DNA of 64,000 nucleotides from Streptomyces liliiviolaceus (GTDB lineage: Bacteria > Actinomycetota > Actinomycetes > Streptomycetales > Streptomycetaceae). A model generated the notes under the pieces. It was given only the letters and a program-made list of their open reading frames with translations. It was not told where the DNA came from and made no database searches. The position numbers and the translations under genes were made by a program. The stretch is from the NCBI RefSeq assembly GCF_018070025.1, contig NZ_JAGPYQ010000001.1:2480001-2544000 (forward strand), read 5' to 3'. Shown here piece by piece: positions 26,394-36,088 of this stretch; positions within the stretch are counted from its first letter, which is position 1; each line of letters opens with the position of its first letter.

Positions 26394-29060
26394 CTACGGG
26401 AAGTCCCCGAACGTCGTCCCCGTGCTCCCGACCCCGCCGTCCCCGGTGGTGCCGCCCGTGCCGCCGTCCGTCGTCGCGCCGCCGTCCCCGGTGGTGCCGC
26501 CCGTGCCGCCGTCCGTGGTCGCGCCGCCGTCGGTCGTCGTGCCGCCGGTGCCGGTGGTACCGCCGCCCGTGGTGGTGCCACCGCCGTCGGTGGTCGTACC
26601 CCCGGTGTCGGTGGTGCCCCCGTCGTCGGTGGTGCCGCCGTTGTCCTGGCCCTGGGTGTCCGGGGTCTCCTCGCCTCCGGTGGTCGTACCGCCGTCGGTG
26701 GTGGTGCCGCCCGTGGTGGTCGCGTCCTCGTCGGGGTCGGCCGGCGGGAGCTCCTGCTCCTCGGCGCCGTCCTGGAGGTCCAGGTCGAAGTCCTTGACCG
26801 CGACCCCCTTCAGCGCGGCCTTCGTGTACTGGGCCCAGATCTGCGCCGGGTACCCGCCGCCGTTGATACGGGCCTGCCCGAGCGCCCCGTACAGCGACTT
26901 GTGCTCGCCGCTGTCGGGGTCCTGGCCCATCACGGCGACGACCGTGGCGAGGTTCGGGGTGTAGCCCGCGAACCAGGCCGCCTTGTCGTCCTCCGCGGTG
27001 CCCGTCTTGCCCGCCACGGGACGCCCGGCGGCCTGCGCGGCCGTACCGGTGCCGCCCTCGACGACGCTCTGCAGGATCGAGGTCGTCGTGTCGGCGGACT
27101 CCCGGCTGACGGCCTGCTCGGTCGCCTTGTCCGGCAGCTTCACGTCCTCGGAGCCGTCCTTGGTGACCTTCTCGATCATCGTGTACGTGCCGTGCTTGCC
27201 GTGGTTGGCGAGCGTCGCGTACGCCTCCGCCATGTCGAGGACGCTCGCGGTGGCTGTGCCGAGCGCGATGGACGGGGACGCGTTCAGGTCGGGGGTGTCG
27301 GCCGGGATGCCGAGGTCGACGGCGGTCTGCTCGACCTTCGCGGAGCCGACGTCCACGGCCATCTGCGCGTACACCGAGTTCACGGACTTGTCGGTGGCGG
27401 TACGGACCGGGATCTGGCCGTACGAGACCTGGTCCTCGTTCTCCGGGGCGTACGTGCCGCCGTCCCAGCCCTGCACGGGCCGCTTGTTCGTGCCGTCGTA
27501 GACGGTGTTCGGGGTGATCGTGCGGCCGTCCTGGGTGACCGAGTCGTTCTGCACGGCCGAGGTGAACACGAACGGCTTGAAGATGGAGCCGACCTGGTAG
27601 TCCCGGCGCGTGGCGTTGTTGTAGTACTGCTTCGTGTAGTCGATGCCGCCGTACATCGCGAGGACCTTGCCGGTCTTCGGGTCGATGGAGGCGCCGCCCG
27701 CGCGGACGTAGTTGTCGACCTTGCGGTTCTTCTTGTCGAGTTCGTCCATCACCTGGTCGTCGACGGCCTTCACGAAGGCGTCCTGCTTGGGCTTCTGCAG
27801 GGTGGTCGTGATGCGGTAGCCGCCCGCGTTCAGCGCGTCCTCGCCGAGGATCTTGTTGTCGGCGAGGTAGTCGTTGACGGCCTTGACGATGTAGCCGCGC
27901 TGGCCCGACATCCCGGCCGCGACCACCGTCTCCTTGGGCGCGGGGAACTCGACGTCGGCCCGCTCCGACGCGCTGATCCACTTCTTCTTGACCATGCCGT
28001 CGAGCACGTAGTTCCAGCGGGCCAGCGCGGCCGGCTTGTTCTCGGGGTGCGCGACCACGTCGTACTCGCTCGGCGCGTTCAGGAGCGCCGCCAGGTAGGC
28101 GCCCTGCCCGGCCGACAGGCCCTTGGCGTCGACGCCGTAGTAGGCCTGGGCCGCGGCCTGGATGCCGTACGCGTTGCGGCCGAAGTAGCTGGTGTTGAGG
28201 TAGCCCTCAAGGATGTCGTCCTTGCTCTTCTCCCGGTCCAGCTTGATGGAGATGAAGAACTCCTTCACCTTCCGCGTGACCGTCTGCTCCTGAGCCAGGT
28301 AGTAGTTCTTCACGTACTGCTGGGTGATCGTCGAGCCGGACTGCTTGCCCTTGCCGGTCGCGGTGTTCCAGCCGGCGCGGAGCATTGCCTTGGGGTCGAC
28401 CGCGGACTCGGTGTAGAAGTCGCGGTCCTCGGCGGCGAGCACCGCGTGCTGGGCGTCCTTGGAGATCAGCGACAGGTCCACGTTCTCGCGGTTGACCTCG
28501 CCGTCGCGGGCGAGCTGGCTGCCGTCCGCGTACAGGTAGACGTTGCTCTGCTTGATCGCGGTCGCGTTCGCCGACGGGATCTTCACCAGGTAGTAGCCGA
28601 GCGCGAACGCGCCGACGAGCAGCAGGATCACGCCGACGAACGTGCCGAGCACCATCCGCCAGGTCGGGATCAGCCGCTTCCAGCCGGTGCGCTTGGGCCG
28701 CTTGGCCTTCTTGGCCTTCTTGGACTTACCGGGCTCGACGGGCTCGTCGGGCCGCTCACCGGGCGCGGCGTCCGCGTCGACGGACGCGGCCGTCAGCGCG
28801 ACGGTCGCGTCGTCGCGCGGGCCCGGGCCGGCGGGGTCGTCCGGTGCGTCCCGGTCGTCAGGCGACCCGCCCGGTGCGGCCGGTGCGGCCGGCTCACTCG
28901 GCTTACCCGGCTTACCCGGCTCACTCGGCTTACCCGGTGTGCTCGACGCGCCCGACGCGCTCGACGCGCCCGGTGTGTCCGACGCGCCCGCCGGGGCGGA
29001 GTCGGGATCTCGTGGTGCCCAGCCCTCGCTCGGCTGCTGCGGCTGCGGCTGGTCGTTCAT
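26394..29060 (-). CDS. Class A penicillin-binding protein (transglycosylase/transpeptidase)
   Basis: An 888-residue bifunctional cell-wall synthase. A disordered Pro/Gly/Ser-rich cytoplasmic region (residues 1-110) and a Lys/Arg patch precede one membrane helix (about 135-158). The glycosyltransferase domain follows (LAAEDRDFYTESAVDPKAMLRA, then GSTITQQYVKN). The transpeptidase domain has SIFK (SxxK), SVN and KTGTAE motifs. The tail from about residue 780 is nearly all Gly, Thr and Asp repeats, exposed outside the cell. It polymerises and cross-links peptidoglycan. It corresponds by memory of synteny to the SCO2897 penicillin-binding protein. Confidence 0.93.
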   Translation of the reverse strand: MNDQPQPQQPSEGWAPRDPDSAPAGASDTPGASSASGASSTPGKPSEPGKPGKPSEPAAPAAPGGSPDDRDAPDDPAGPGPRDDATVALTAASVDADAAPGERPDEPVEPGKSKKAKKAKRPKRTGWKRLIPTWRMVLGTFVGVILLLVGAFALGYYLVKIPSANATAIKQSNVYLYADGSQLARDGEVNRENVDLSLISKDAQHAVLAAEDRDFYTESAVDPKAMLRAGWNTATGKGKQSGSTITQQYVKNYYLAQEQTVTRKVKEFFISIKLDREKSKDDILEGYLNTSYFGRNAYGIQAAAQAYYGVDAKGLSAGQGAYLAALLNAPSEYDVVAHPENKPAALARWNYVLDGMVKKKWISASERADVEFPAPKETVVAAGMSGQRGYIVKAVNDYLADNKILGEDALNAGGYRITTTLQKPKQDAFVKAVDDQVMDELDKKNRKVDNYVRAGGASIDPKTGKVLAMYGGIDYTKQYYNNATRRDYQVGSIFKPFVFTSAVQNDSVTQDGRTITPNTVYDGTNKRPVQGWDGGTYAPENEDQVSYGQIPVRTATDKSVNSVYAQMAVDVGSAKVEQTAVDLGIPADTPDLNASPSIALGTATASVLDMAEAYATLANHGKHGTYTMIEKVTKDGSEDVKLPDKATEQAVSRESADTTTSILQSVVEGGTGTAAQAAGRPVAGKTGTAEDDKAAWFAGYTPNLATVVAVMGQDPDSGEHKSLYGALGQARINGGGYPAQIWAQYTKAALKGVAVKDFDLDLQDGAEEQELPPADPDEDATTTGGTTTDGGTTTGGEETPDTQGQDNGGTTDDGGTTDTGGTTTDGGGTTTGGGTTGTGGTTTDGGATTDGGTGGTTGDGGATTDGGTGGTTGDGGVGSTGTTFGDFP

Positions 29061-29255
29061 CTTGTGCCGTGCTCCCGTTTCACGTCGTACGTCTGGTACG
29101 CCCTCGTACGCCTGCTGCGCCCTCCCTTGAAGACTGTCCCATCCGGCGAATCGTTCCCAGTGTGTGGCACGCGTCCCAGGAGAAAATGCCTGGCACGCGG
29201 CGCCGACCCCGGACTAGGCTCCAGCGCTTTGGCTCAGAACGGCTGGAGAGGGTTC

Positions 29256-30068
29256 GTGGTGCGGGCGTGGAGGTTGTACTGGGCCGTCGCGGCGGGCGGG
29301 TTCCGGCGGTACGCGACCTATCGGGTGGCCACCGCCGCGGGCGTGTTCACCAACACGGTCTTCGGGCTGATCCTGGCGTACACGTACATCGCGCTGTGGG
29401 ACGAGAGGCCCGGGCTCGGCGGGTACGACCAGGCCCAGGCGGTGACGTACGTGTGGGTGGGGCAGGGGCTGCTGGCGGTGGTCGCGGTGATGGGCGGCGG
29501 CTTCGAGGACGAGCTGATCGAGAGAATCCGTACGGGTGACATCGCGATCGACCTCTACCGGCCCGCGGACCTCCAGGCGTGGTGGCTGGCGGCGGACGCG
29601 GGACGGGCCGCGTTCCAGCTGCTGGGGCGCGGGGTGGTGCCGATGGTGTTCGGCGGGCTCGTGTTCCAGCTCGCGCTGCCGGCGGACGCCGGGACCTGGC
29701 TGGCGTTCCTCGTCGCCGTGGCGCTGGGGGTCCTGGTGAGTTACGCGATCCGCTACCTCGTGGCGCTGGCGGCTTTCTGGTTCATGGACGGGGCGGGGGT
29801 GCAGCAACTGGCCGTCCTGGCGGGACTGTTCTTCTCCGGGATGACCCTGCCGCTGAACGTCTTCCCGGGCGCGCTCGGCGAACTGGCCCGCGTACTGCCC
29901 TGGTCCGCGCTGATCCAGGCCCCGGCGGACGTGCTGCTGGGCGAGCGCACGGGTCTCGCGCTGCTGCGGACGTACGCCTTCCAGGCCGCCTGGGCCGTCG
30001 GGCTGCTGGCGCTGGGCCGTCTGGTCCAGTCGGCGGCGACACGGAGGGTGGTGGTCCAGGGTGGCTGA
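29256..30068 (+). CDS. ABC-2 type transporter permease (first subunit)
   Basis: A 270-residue integral membrane protein with about six helices, of the ABC-2 (DUF990-like) permease class. AVAAGGFRRYATYRVATAAGVFTN opens the protein, and the FMDGAGVQQLAVLAGLFFSGMTLPL segment lies near the end. GTG 29256 or the next codon GTG 29259 could start translation; GGAGAG at 29245-29250 slightly favours the latter. It overlaps the next permease gene by eight bases, forming one operon with the ATPase at 30988. Probably exports a lipid, polysaccharide or peptide; substrate unknown. Confidence 0.88.
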   Translation: MVRAWRLYWAVAAGGFRRYATYRVATAAGVFTNTVFGLILAYTYIALWDERPGLGGYDQAQAVTYVWVGQGLLAVVAVMGGGFEDELIERIRTGDIAIDLYRPADLQAWWLAADAGRAAFQLLGRGVVPMVFGGLVFQLALPADAGTWLAFLVAVALGVLVSYAIRYLVALAAFWFMDGAGVQQLAVLAGLFFSGMTLPLNVFPGALGELARVLPWSALIQAPADVLLGERTGLALLRTYAFQAAWAVGLLALGRLVQSAATRRVVVQGG

Positions 30069-30981
30069 CCTGAGGGAGAAGACCGGCTCCGGCGGCGGTA
30101 CCGGCTCGGGCAGCGGTACGGGCTCCGGCCCCGGGCCCGACAACGGCTTCGGGTCCGCGCCGACGTACGCATCGCGGCTGGTGGACGGGTTGCGGGCCTA
30201 CCGGCTGATCGCCTGGATGTGGATCCGCTCGACGATGGCGTACCGCGCGTCCTTCGCGATGACCCTCTTCGGCAACTTCGCCGGGACCGTGCTCGACTTC
30301 GTCGCGATCCTGCTGATGTTCTCGCGCGTCGACCAGCTCGGCGGCTACTCGCTCGGCGAGGTCGCGTTCCTGTACGGGCTGTCCACCGCGGCGTTCGGCG
30401 TCGCCGACCTGACGCTCGGCTCGATGGACCGGCTCGGGCAGCGGGTGCGGGACGGCACGCTCGACACCCTGCTCGTACGCCCCGCGCCGGTGCTCGCGCA
30501 GGTCGCCGCCGACCGGTTCGCGCTGCGGCGGCTGGGCCGGATCACCCAGGGGCTGCTGGTCCTCGGGTACGCGCTCGCCGTGGTCGACATCGACTGGACC
30601 CCGGCGAAGGTGCTGCTGATGCCGGTGATGGTGGTCAGCGGGGCCGCCATCTTCTCGTCGGTGTTCGTGGCGGGCGGGGCCTTCCAGTTCGTGGCGCAGG
30701 ACGCGTCCCAGGTGCAGAACTCGTTCACGTACGGCGGCACCACGCTGCTGCAGTATCCGCCGACCGTCTTCGCGAAGGACCTGGTGCGCGGGGTGACCTT
30801 CGTGCTGCCGCTGGCCTTCGTCAACTGGCTGCCCGCGCTGTACGTGCTCGGGCTGCCGTATCCGCTCGACCTGCCGCAGTGGACGGCGTTCCTGCCGCCA
30901 CTCGTGGCCCTCGCCTGCTGCGGGCTCTCGGGGCTCGCATGGCGGGCGGGCCTTCGTTCGTACCGCAGCACGGGGAGTTGA
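30061..30981 (+). CDS. ABC-2 type transporter permease (second subunit)
   Basis: A 306-residue partner permease starting at GTG 30061 inside the previous gene. The first 40 residues are a Gly/Ser-rich cytoplasmic extension; the rest has about six membrane helices. Recognisable parts are WMWIRSTMAYRASFAMTLFGNF, DGTLDTLLVRPAP and the final LSGLAWRAGLRSYRSTGS, typical of the C-terminal end of DUF990-type permeases. Two unlike permeases plus one ATPase make a heteromeric exporter. Confidence 0.88.
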   Translation: MADLREKTGSGGGTGSGSGTGSGPGPDNGFGSAPTYASRLVDGLRAYRLIAWMWIRSTMAYRASFAMTLFGNFAGTVLDFVAILLMFSRVDQLGGYSLGEVAFLYGLSTAAFGVADLTLGSMDRLGQRVRDGTLDTLLVRPAPVLAQVAADRFALRRLGRITQGLLVLGYALAVVDIDWTPAKVLLMPVMVVSGAAIFSSVFVAGGAFQFVAQDASQVQNSFTYGGTTLLQYPPTVFAKDLVRGVTFVLPLAFVNWLPALYVLGLPYPLDLPQWTAFLPPLVALACCGLSGLAWRAGLRSYRSTGS

Positions 30982-30987
30982 CCGCAC

Positions 30988-31995
30988 ATGAAATCCACTC
31001 ACGCGGACACCGGCGTGACCGACTCGGACCCGGACTCCGACTTCATCAGCCTCGACGGCGTGGAGAAGGTCTTCGACGTACGCAAGAAGACCGGCTTCCT
31101 GCGCAGCGAGCGGCGGCAGGTGCGGGCGGTCGACTCGATCTCCTTCACCGTGTCGCGCGGTGAGATGGTCGGCTACATCGGGCCGAACGGCGCGGGGAAG
31201 TCCACCACCATCAAGATGCTCACCGGCATCCTCACACCCAGCGGCGGGCGCCTGCGCGTCGCGGGCATCGACCCCTCCCGTGAACGCACCCGGCTCGCGC
31301 AGCGCATCGGCGTGGTCTTCGGGCAGCGGACCACCCTGTGGTGGGACCTCCCGCTCATCGACTCGTACCGGCTGATGCACCGCATGTACCGGATTCCCGA
31401 CGCCCGGTACGCGGAGAACCTCGACCGGTGCGTCGAACTCCTCGAACTGGGCGAACTGCTGGACGTGCCCGTACGGCAGCTCTCGCTCGGGCAGCGGATG
31501 CGCGGGGACATCGCGGCGGCGCTGCTGCACGACCCCGAGGTGCTGTACCTGGACGAGCCGACGATCGGGCTCGACGTGGTCAGCAAGGTGCGGGTGCGGG
31601 AATTCCTGCGGAACCTCAACGCGGAGCGCGGCACGACCGTGCTTCTCACGACCCACGACCTCTCCGACATCGAGCAGTTGTGCCGGCGGGTGATGGTCAT
31701 CGACCACGGACGCCTGATGTACGACGGTGCGCTGACCGGGCTGCACGAGATCGGCGAGAGCGAGCGGACCCTGGTCGTGGACCTGGAGCGCGAACTCCCG
31801 CCCATCGACGTGGAGTCGGCGCGGGTGGTGAAGGTCGAGGGGCCCCGGCAGTGGCTCGCCTTCCCGGCGGCGCAGTCGGCGGCGCCGCTGGTGGCGCGGA
31901 TCGCGGCGGAGTATCCGCTGGTCGACCTGTCGGTGCGGGAACCCGACATCGAGGCGGTCATCAGCCGCATGTACGCGGGGAAGGCAACCTCGTAG
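30988..31995 (+). CDS. ABC transporter ATP-binding protein
   Basis: A 335-residue ATPase of the DRA/ABC-2 exporter type. Walker A is GPNGAGKST (residues 65-73), the signature is LSLGQRMR, Walker B with the following loop is LYLDEPTIGLD, and TTHDLSDIE gives the H-loop. The C-terminal about 70 residues after the nucleotide domain are an extension common in this class. It starts six bases after the second permease and energises the exporter formed by the two preceding genes. Confidence 0.93.
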   Translation: MKSTHADTGVTDSDPDSDFISLDGVEKVFDVRKKTGFLRSERRQVRAVDSISFTVSRGEMVGYIGPNGAGKSTTIKMLTGILTPSGGRLRVAGIDPSRERTRLAQRIGVVFGQRTTLWWDLPLIDSYRLMHRMYRIPDARYAENLDRCVELLELGELLDVPVRQLSLGQRMRGDIAAALLHDPEVLYLDEPTIGLDVVSKVRVREFLRNLNAERGTTVLLTTHDLSDIEQLCRRVMVIDHGRLMYDGALTGLHEIGESERTLVVDLERELPPIDVESARVVKVEGPRQWLAFPAAQSAAPLVARIAAEYPLVDLSVREPDIEAVISRMYAGKATS

Positions 31996-32005
31996 GCTGC
32001 TGTCC

Positions 32006-32749
32006 ATGACGGACGAACTCCCGGCCGAACCTTCCGCCTCACTCCCCGAGTTGCGCGCCTCCGACGCCGACCGCGAACAGGTCGCCGAAGTGCTGAGGGA
32101 CGCCCTCGCCGAGGGCCGCCTGGACATGGCGGAGTTCGAGGAGCGGCTGGACGCCACGTACAAGGCGCGTACGTACGGGGAGTTGGAGCCGATCACCCGG
32201 GATCTGCCCGCGGCGGGCGTCCCGGCCCCCGCTCCCGCCGTGTCGATGGTCAAGCGGCCCGCGGGCGCCGTCGGTACGGGGAACTGGTCGAGCCGGATCG
32301 TCGGTGGTGAGGGCACGTCCCGGTGGGGCGTCGCGGTCATGTCGGGGTTCGAGCGCAGGGGGCGCTGGACCGTGCCGAAACGGTTCAACTGCTTCGCGTT
32401 CTGGGGCGGTGGAGTCGTGGACCTGCGCGAGGCGAACTTCGCGGACGGCGAGGTCGTGGTCAATTGCGTCGCCGTCATGGGCGGGTTGAACGTCGTGGTC
32501 CCGCCGGGGGTCGAGGTCGTGGTCCGCGGGATCGGGATCATGGGCGGGTTCGACCACGGCCAGGAGGGCGTGGCGGGGGCGCCGGGCGCTCCGCGGGTCG
32601 TCGTGACCGGGTTCGCGTTCTGGGGCGGGGTGGGGGTGGAGCGGAAGCTTTCGAAGGCTGAGCGGCTTCGCCTCCGGGAGGAGCGGCGGCGGGAGAAGCT
32701 TGAACGCAAGGCCGCGCGGCGGGACGAACTGGAGGCGGGCCTGGACTGA
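32006..32749 (+). CDS. DUF1707 (SHOCT-like) and cell-wall-stress-type domain protein
   Basis: A 247-residue protein. The N-terminal DUF1707 domain is clear: LRASDADREQVAEVLRDALAEGRLDMAEFEERLDATYKARTYGELEPITRDLP. The central region resembles the C-terminal domain of LiaF-type envelope-stress proteins (FERRGRWTVPKRFNCFAFWGG, DLREANF, VPPGVEVVVRGIGIMGGF). The end is a Lys/Arg/Glu-rich helix. It has no membrane segment, so it is probably cytoplasmic. It begins 11 bases after the ABC ATPase and may be in its operon. Function unknown. Confidence 0.83.
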   Translation: MTDELPAEPSASLPELRASDADREQVAEVLRDALAEGRLDMAEFEERLDATYKARTYGELEPITRDLPAAGVPAPAPAVSMVKRPAGAVGTGNWSSRIVGGEGTSRWGVAVMSGFERRGRWTVPKRFNCFAFWGGGVVDLREANFADGEVVVNCVAVMGGLNVVVPPGVEVVVRGIGIMGGFDHGQEGVAGAPGAPRVVVTGFAFWGGVGVERKLSKAERLRLREERRREKLERKAARRDELEAGLD

Positions 32750-32774
32750 GAGTGGGTGCCCCCTCATGGCCCCC

Positions 32775-33060
32775 TTCGCTTCCGCGGGTTGTTCGTCGTC
32801 TGCGGGTGCGTCGTGGCTGGCCGCGCAGTTCCCCGCGCCCCTAAAAGCCAAAAGACTGCGCAGTTCCCCGCGCCCCTAGGAGGGGCTGCGCCCCTTCAGG
32901 GGCGCGGGGAACGGCGCGAGCAACCCCCACCGACCCGCAGTCGAAGCCTTTAAGGGGCGCGGGGAACTGCGCGGCCCACCCCCACCGGCCCGCGGCCGAA
33001 GCACAAGCTTTCAAGGGGCGCGGGGAACTGCGCGATCAGCCCCCACCGGGGCGCGGTCTA
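32775..33060. repeat. Cluster of GCGCGGGGAACTGCGC palindromes (direct repeat with 36089-36350)
   Basis: At least five copies of the repeat in alternating orientation, starting with TTCGCTTCCGCGGGTTGTTC. Nearly the same roughly 280-base block recurs at 36089-36350 in the same orientation. It fills the intergenic stretch 32750-33083; no gene is visible. Confidence 0.9.
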
Positions 33061-33083
33061 CGTACAAGCCCCGCCCGGCAGGG

Positions 33084-34406
33084 CTAAAGCTGGGCCGGGG
33101 CCGAGCCCTTCAGTGTGTTGACGTCGAAGATCTCCGCCATGCGCTTGTAGCCCCGGTCGCTCGGGTGCAGATGATCCCCCGAGTCGTAGTCGGACCGCAG
33201 CCGCCGAGGGTTGTACGGATCACGCAACGCCTCGTCGAAGTCGGCGTAGTCGTCGAAGACCTTCCCCGCCCGGATCTGCGCGTTGACCGCCTGCCGCGTG
33301 TCCTCCAGATGCGCCCGGTACCCCCGATGCCCCTGGAACGGCATGAGCGTGGCCCCCACGACCCGCAGCCCCCGCGCATGCGCCTGCCGCTTCAGTTCAC
33401 GCAACCCCGCGGTGATCCGGTTCGCGTCGGTCTGGTTGGGCGTCCGCAGGATGTCGTTGACGCCGAGGGCGATCACGACCGCCTTGACGTTGGTGCGGCC
33501 GAGCACGTCACGGTCGAAGCGGGTCAGCCCGCTCGGGTTCTCGGCGGGCCGCCCGAGCCCGCTCGCCAGGACGCGGTTGCCGCTGATCCCCTGGTTGACC
33601 ACGCTGTAGCGGGGCCCGTCCGAGCCGTCCGCGTGCAGTCGCTCGCCGAGGACGTCGGTCCAGCGCCGGTTCTCGCCCACGGTGGAGGTCACGCCGTCGG
33701 TGAGCGAGTCGCCGATGACGACGACCGTGCCCTGCGACTCGTTGCTCAGCACGTCCAGCGCGGTCAGATACCGCCAGTAGGGCGTCTGCCCGGTGTACGC
33801 GACCCCGCTGACGTCCTCCGTACGGTCGCCCTCCGCGGTGTACGAGATCTGCCGCGCCTGCGGGTGGTAGGTGACGGGTCCGGACGGGGTCGGCGAGTAC
33901 GTGGTCACCAGCACGTCGCTGCCGTGCGGGACCAGCAGCCGTACGGCGTCGCTGACGACCTGCTGCCCGGCGGGCACCACCACCGAGGGACGGCCCCCGA
34001 AGGTGAGGCGCCGCATGGTGTCGGCGGCGGCGGTGGCGTTGTTCGCGGTGGCCGCGACGGCGACCGAGGCGTGCGTGATGTTCAGCGGCTGCTGCCCGTA
34101 GAGGTTGGACAGGGTGATCCGGGCCGCGGTGCCGCCGACGCCGACGTGCACCACGTTGCGTACGGAGCGGCCCGCCATGCCGTTCGCCTCGGTGCCCGGC
34201 TCCGATCCGGCGGGGGACGCCGACCAGGCGCCCACCCAGGTGCCGACGGACGCGGGGGCCGCCGAGTTGTGCGGGGTCCGGCCACCGACGACCGCGGTGG
34301 TCTCCCCGCCGTCGTCGGCGGCGACTCCGACGTATATGGCGGTCGAAATGGCGACGATCACAGCGACGATCGCGGCCAGCAAGGCATAACCGTGACGCTT
34401 GGTCAT
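33084..34406 (-). CDS. Secreted or membrane-anchored SGNH/GDSL hydrolase
   Basis: A 440-residue protein starting at ATG 34406 (GGAGA site). Basic MTKRHGY plus a hydrophobic helix (LLAAIVAVIVAISTAIYVGV) makes a signal peptide or anchor. An N-terminal beta-rich part (GTWVGAWSASP, VVHVGVGGTAARITLSNLYG) precedes the SGNH hydrolase. Block I is VVIGDSLTDG (nucleophile Ser), block II has NQGISGNRVL, block III has ALGVNDI, and block V SGDHLHPSDRGY gives the catalytic Asp/His. The family hydrolyses esters of lipids or sugars; substrate unknown. It has no partner gene. Confidence 0.92.
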   Translation of the reverse strand: MTKRHGYALLAAIVAVIVAISTAIYVGVAADDGGETTAVVGGRTPHNSAAPASVGTWVGAWSASPAGSEPGTEANGMAGRSVRNVVHVGVGGTAARITLSNLYGQQPLNITHASVAVAATANNATAAADTMRRLTFGGRPSVVVPAGQQVVSDAVRLLVPHGSDVLVTTYSPTPSGPVTYHPQARQISYTAEGDRTEDVSGVAYTGQTPYWRYLTALDVLSNESQGTVVVIGDSLTDGVTSTVGENRRWTDVLGERLHADGSDGPRYSVVNQGISGNRVLASGLGRPAENPSGLTRFDRDVLGRTNVKAVVIALGVNDILRTPNQTDANRITAGLRELKRQAHARGLRVVGATLMPFQGHRGYRAHLEDTRQAVNAQIRAGKVFDDYADFDEALRDPYNPRRLRSDYDSGDHLHPSDRGYKRMAEIFDVNTLKGSAPAQL

Positions 34407-34605
34407 GCGGTGCGTATCTCCTCGGAAAAGTGGGAGCCCGGAGCTCCGGTGTGATGACCCCATGATGAGGCATGGCGTGGGAGGAACCCGACAGGACCCC
34501 TCGGGACACCCCAGGACGCCGGTGTCCCGGTGAAATCCCCCGCCCGGACAGACGCGGGGAACTCCTGTTCCGTTCCAGGAGTCGGTCAGGTTGGAACAAT
34601 GCGTT

Positions 34606-36084
34606 ATGGGGGACCGGGAACGGATGGAGCGGATGGAACGAACGAAAGAGGACGAAACAGGGGAAACGGGTCCGGAAGGGCAGCCTTCCCGCGCCGACGG
34701 TGTGGCGAACCCCACGAACCCCGCGAGCGCCATCGGGACCGAGGGGTCCGCCCCGGGAGCCGCGGGAGCCGCGGGAGCCACGGGAGCCGCAGGGCCCGAC
34801 CGTGCCGCGCCGAACCGGGCGATGAACTCGTTCAGCCCCGCCGACGAGGAGAAGTTCCGCGGTGTCCGCCGCATGAAACTCATGGCGACCGGACTGCTGC
34901 TGTTCGTCGCTCTCGTCTACGTACTCGCCAAGTGGGCCGGGAACTCCGGCGCGGGCGCCTGGACGGGTTACGTGGCCGCCGCCGCCGAGGCCGGCATGGT
35001 GGGCGCGCTCGCCGACTGGTTCGCCGTCACCGCACTGTTCCGGCGGCCGATGGGCCTGCCCATCCCGCACACCGCGATCATCCCGACCAAGAAGGACCAG
35101 CTCGGCGTGTCGCTGGGCGAGTTCGTGGGCGAGAACTTCCTCTCGCAGGACGTCGTACGGCAGCGGCTGCGCGCCGTCGGCATCGGCAGCCGGCTCGGTA
35201 CCTGGCTGGCCCTGCCCGAGCACGCCGACCGGGTGACCGACGAGCTGGCCACCGCGCTCAGGGGAGCCCTCGCGGTGCTCCGCGACTCGGACGTGCAGGC
35301 CGTCGTCGGCGAGGCCATCAACCGGCGGGCCGACGCCCAGGAGATCGCCCCCGGCATAGGGAAGACGCTGGAGAAGGTCGTCGCGGACGGCGGCCACCGG
35401 CGGGTCGTCGACCTGATCTGCGTACGCGCCCACGACTGGCTCGTCCTCCACAACGACCAGGTGATGGACGCCGTACAGGGCGGCGCCCCCGGCTGGACCC
35501 CGCGGTTCGTCGACAAGCGGGTCGGGGAGCGCGTCTACAAGGAGCTGCTGCGGTTCGTCACCGAGATGCGCGACATGCCGGCCCATCCGGCGCGGGGCGC
35601 CCTCGACCGGTTCCTCACCGACTTCGCCTCCGACCTGCAGTCCGACACGGACACGCGGGCGCGGGTGGAGAACCTCAAGCGCGAGGTCCTCGGCCGGGGC
35701 GAGGTCCAGGACCTGATCGCGTCCGCCTGGTCCTCCGTACGGCAGATGATCGTGTCCGCGGCAGAGGACGAGCGCAGTGAGCTGCGCCTGCGGGTGCGGG
35801 CGTCGCTGCTGTCGCTCGGGACGCGGATGGCGACCGACGCGCGGCTGCAGGGCAAGGTCGACGGGTGGGTCGAGGGGGCGGCGGTGTACGTCGTGACGAC
35901 GTACCGGGACGAGATCACCTCGCTCATCACCGAGACGGTCGCCGGGTGGGACGCGGAGCATACGTCTCGGAAGATCGAGGCGCACATCGGGCGGGATCTG
36001 CAGTTCATCCGGATCAACGGCACGGTTGTCGGCTCGCTGGCGGGCCTGCTCATCTATGCGGTGTCCAAGGCGCTGGGGGCGTGA
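34606..36084 (+). CDS. DUF445 family membrane protein
   Basis: About 492 residues, depending on the start (ATG 34606 used; ATG 34624 and TTG 34591 are alternatives, and none has a strong site). A disordered Gly/Ala/Pro/Asn-rich head leads to a helix (KLMATGLLLFVALVYVLAKW). The DUF445 core is EAGMVGALADWFAVTALFRRPMGLPIPHTAIIP, then VGENFLSQDVV. A long helical stretch and a terminal hydrophobic helix (INGTVVGSLAGLLIYAVSKAL) follow. DUF445 proteins (YjiN type) are envelope proteins of unknown role. Confidence 0.87.
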   Translation: MGDRERMERMERTKEDETGETGPEGQPSRADGVANPTNPASAIGTEGSAPGAAGAAGATGAAGPDRAAPNRAMNSFSPADEEKFRGVRRMKLMATGLLLFVALVYVLAKWAGNSGAGAWTGYVAAAAEAGMVGALADWFAVTALFRRPMGLPIPHTAIIPTKKDQLGVSLGEFVGENFLSQDVVRQRLRAVGIGSRLGTWLALPEHADRVTDELATALRGALAVLRDSDVQAVVGEAINRRADAQEIAPGIGKTLEKVVADGGHRRVVDLICVRAHDWLVLHNDQVMDAVQGGAPGWTPRFVDKRVGERVYKELLRFVTEMRDMPAHPARGALDRFLTDFASDLQSDTDTRARVENLKREVLGRGEVQDLIASAWSSVRQMIVSAAEDERSELRLRVRASLLSLGTRMATDARLQGKVDGWVEGAAVYVVTTYRDEITSLITETVAGWDAEHTSRKIEAHIGRDLQFIRINGTVVGSLAGLLIYAVSKALGA

Positions 36085-36088
36085 CGGG

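Noticed and set aside
26901..30068. A 1055-codon plus-strand open frame across the penicillin-binding gene
   Set aside because: It is antisense to a gene with clear PBP motifs and reads as Val/Gly/Arg/Leu/Asp-rich shadow translation. Only its end (29256-30068) is a real permease.
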